A stretch of DNA of 64,000 nt from Anagrus nilaparvatae (Eukaryota; Arthropoda; Insecta; Hymenoptera; Mymaridae): contig JAKSXM010000231.1 of the NCBI GenBank assembly GCA_022575985.1, positions 188,501 to 252,500 of the forward strand, written 5' to 3'. The position numbers and the translations under genes were made by a program. Shown here in pieces: positions 63,816 to 64,000 of this stretch. The notes under the pieces were generated by a model. The model was not told the DNA's origin. It saw nothing but the letters and a program-made list of their open reading frames with translations, and did not search any database. Positions within the stretch are counted from its first letter, which is position 1, and every line of letters begins with the position of its first letter.

Positions 63816-64000
63816 GACAAATACTAAATTATATAGGTACAACGTATGCAATCTCATTTTTTTATTCTTTTTTTTTTATTTAGAGGTAGTTTTTTTAATA
63901 ATTGTAATTTTAAAAACAATTCTTATAACTTAAATTTCCAGGGTTTTGACTATTTTTTCCAAAGCAAAATCCCTGACTTTCCAGACCAAAAGTGTAAAAT

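Larger units (their letters stand above)
62945..64000. other. 3' flank of the SDR gene with a hairpin and a MITE remnant
   Basis: Likely 3' UTR at first (AATAAA at 62945-62950). Contains a perfect 13-bp inverted repeat at 63195-63247 and, at about 63680-63800, a diverged relative of the 55.6-kb MITE (GCTCGCTGATTAC...TTTCGGGGTC...CACGCTTCACCCTTAA, then TTAAGGGTGAAG). Confidence 0.45.

Overview
The window is AT-rich eukaryotic DNA (long A/T runs, large introns with GT...AG ends, many short non-autonomous transposons). The gene content points to an insect: a tropomyosin locus of the arthropod Tm1 type with mutually exclusive exons and several terminal exons, an SMYD4-like SET/MYND gene of the insect-expanded type, and an eukaryotic tRNA-Arg. 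An AT-rich insect such as a parasitoid wasp would fit, but the species cannot be fixed from the sequence.

Layout. 1-9000 is repeat-rich and gene-poor: a foldback element (432-813), a piggyBac-like element with TTAT target duplications (3182-4093), a 3' stub of a non-LTR retrotransposon (6757-7204), a tRNA-derived SINE and a ~118-bp tandem repeat. 9033-11227 (minus) is a decayed PIN/FEN1-like plus CXC-domain gene whose 5' end is cut off by a second SINE copy. 11.8-16.2 kb holds a Tigger/mariner-like MITE, a retrotransposon RT remnant, a 1-kb palindrome and part of a second palindromic element family. 17490-36507 (minus) is the Tm1 gene: three alternative coding starts (long 284-aa form, short 252-aa form, and a 245-residue disordered head spliced to the tropomyosin rod, resembling Drosophila Tm1-I/C), three pairs or sets of mutually exclusive internal exons (exons 4, 5 and 7, two versions each) and four alternative last exons. 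Exon lengths and phases all agree.

40601-45261 (minus) is a five-exon gene for a 357-aa type I membrane protein with a Ser/Thr/Asn-rich, heavily N-glycosylatable ectodomain and a 67-aa cytoplasmic tail; I do not recognise the family. A tRNA-Arg(ACG) gene is at 46297-46369 (minus). 47.8-49.6 kb is a cluster of hairpin repeats split by an hAT-type MITE with a perfect 8-bp target duplication. 49910-51923 (plus) is a five-exon SMYD4-like lysine methyltransferase. 55.6-57.8 kb is nested MITEs and repeats. 59716-62944 (plus) is a seven-exon short-chain dehydrogenase (epidermal retinol dehydrogenase 2 / SDR16C5-like, 309 aa).

The genes are unrelated in function; there is no operon logic. What ties the window together is transposon biology: at least ten non-autonomous families, several with clean boundaries and target-site duplications, sitting in introns and between genes. 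The most informative finds are the Tm1-I/C-type head exon hidden in a Tm1 intron, the PIN/CXC pseudogene, and the seven-copy hairpin family around 'GAATGGCCCAAATC'.
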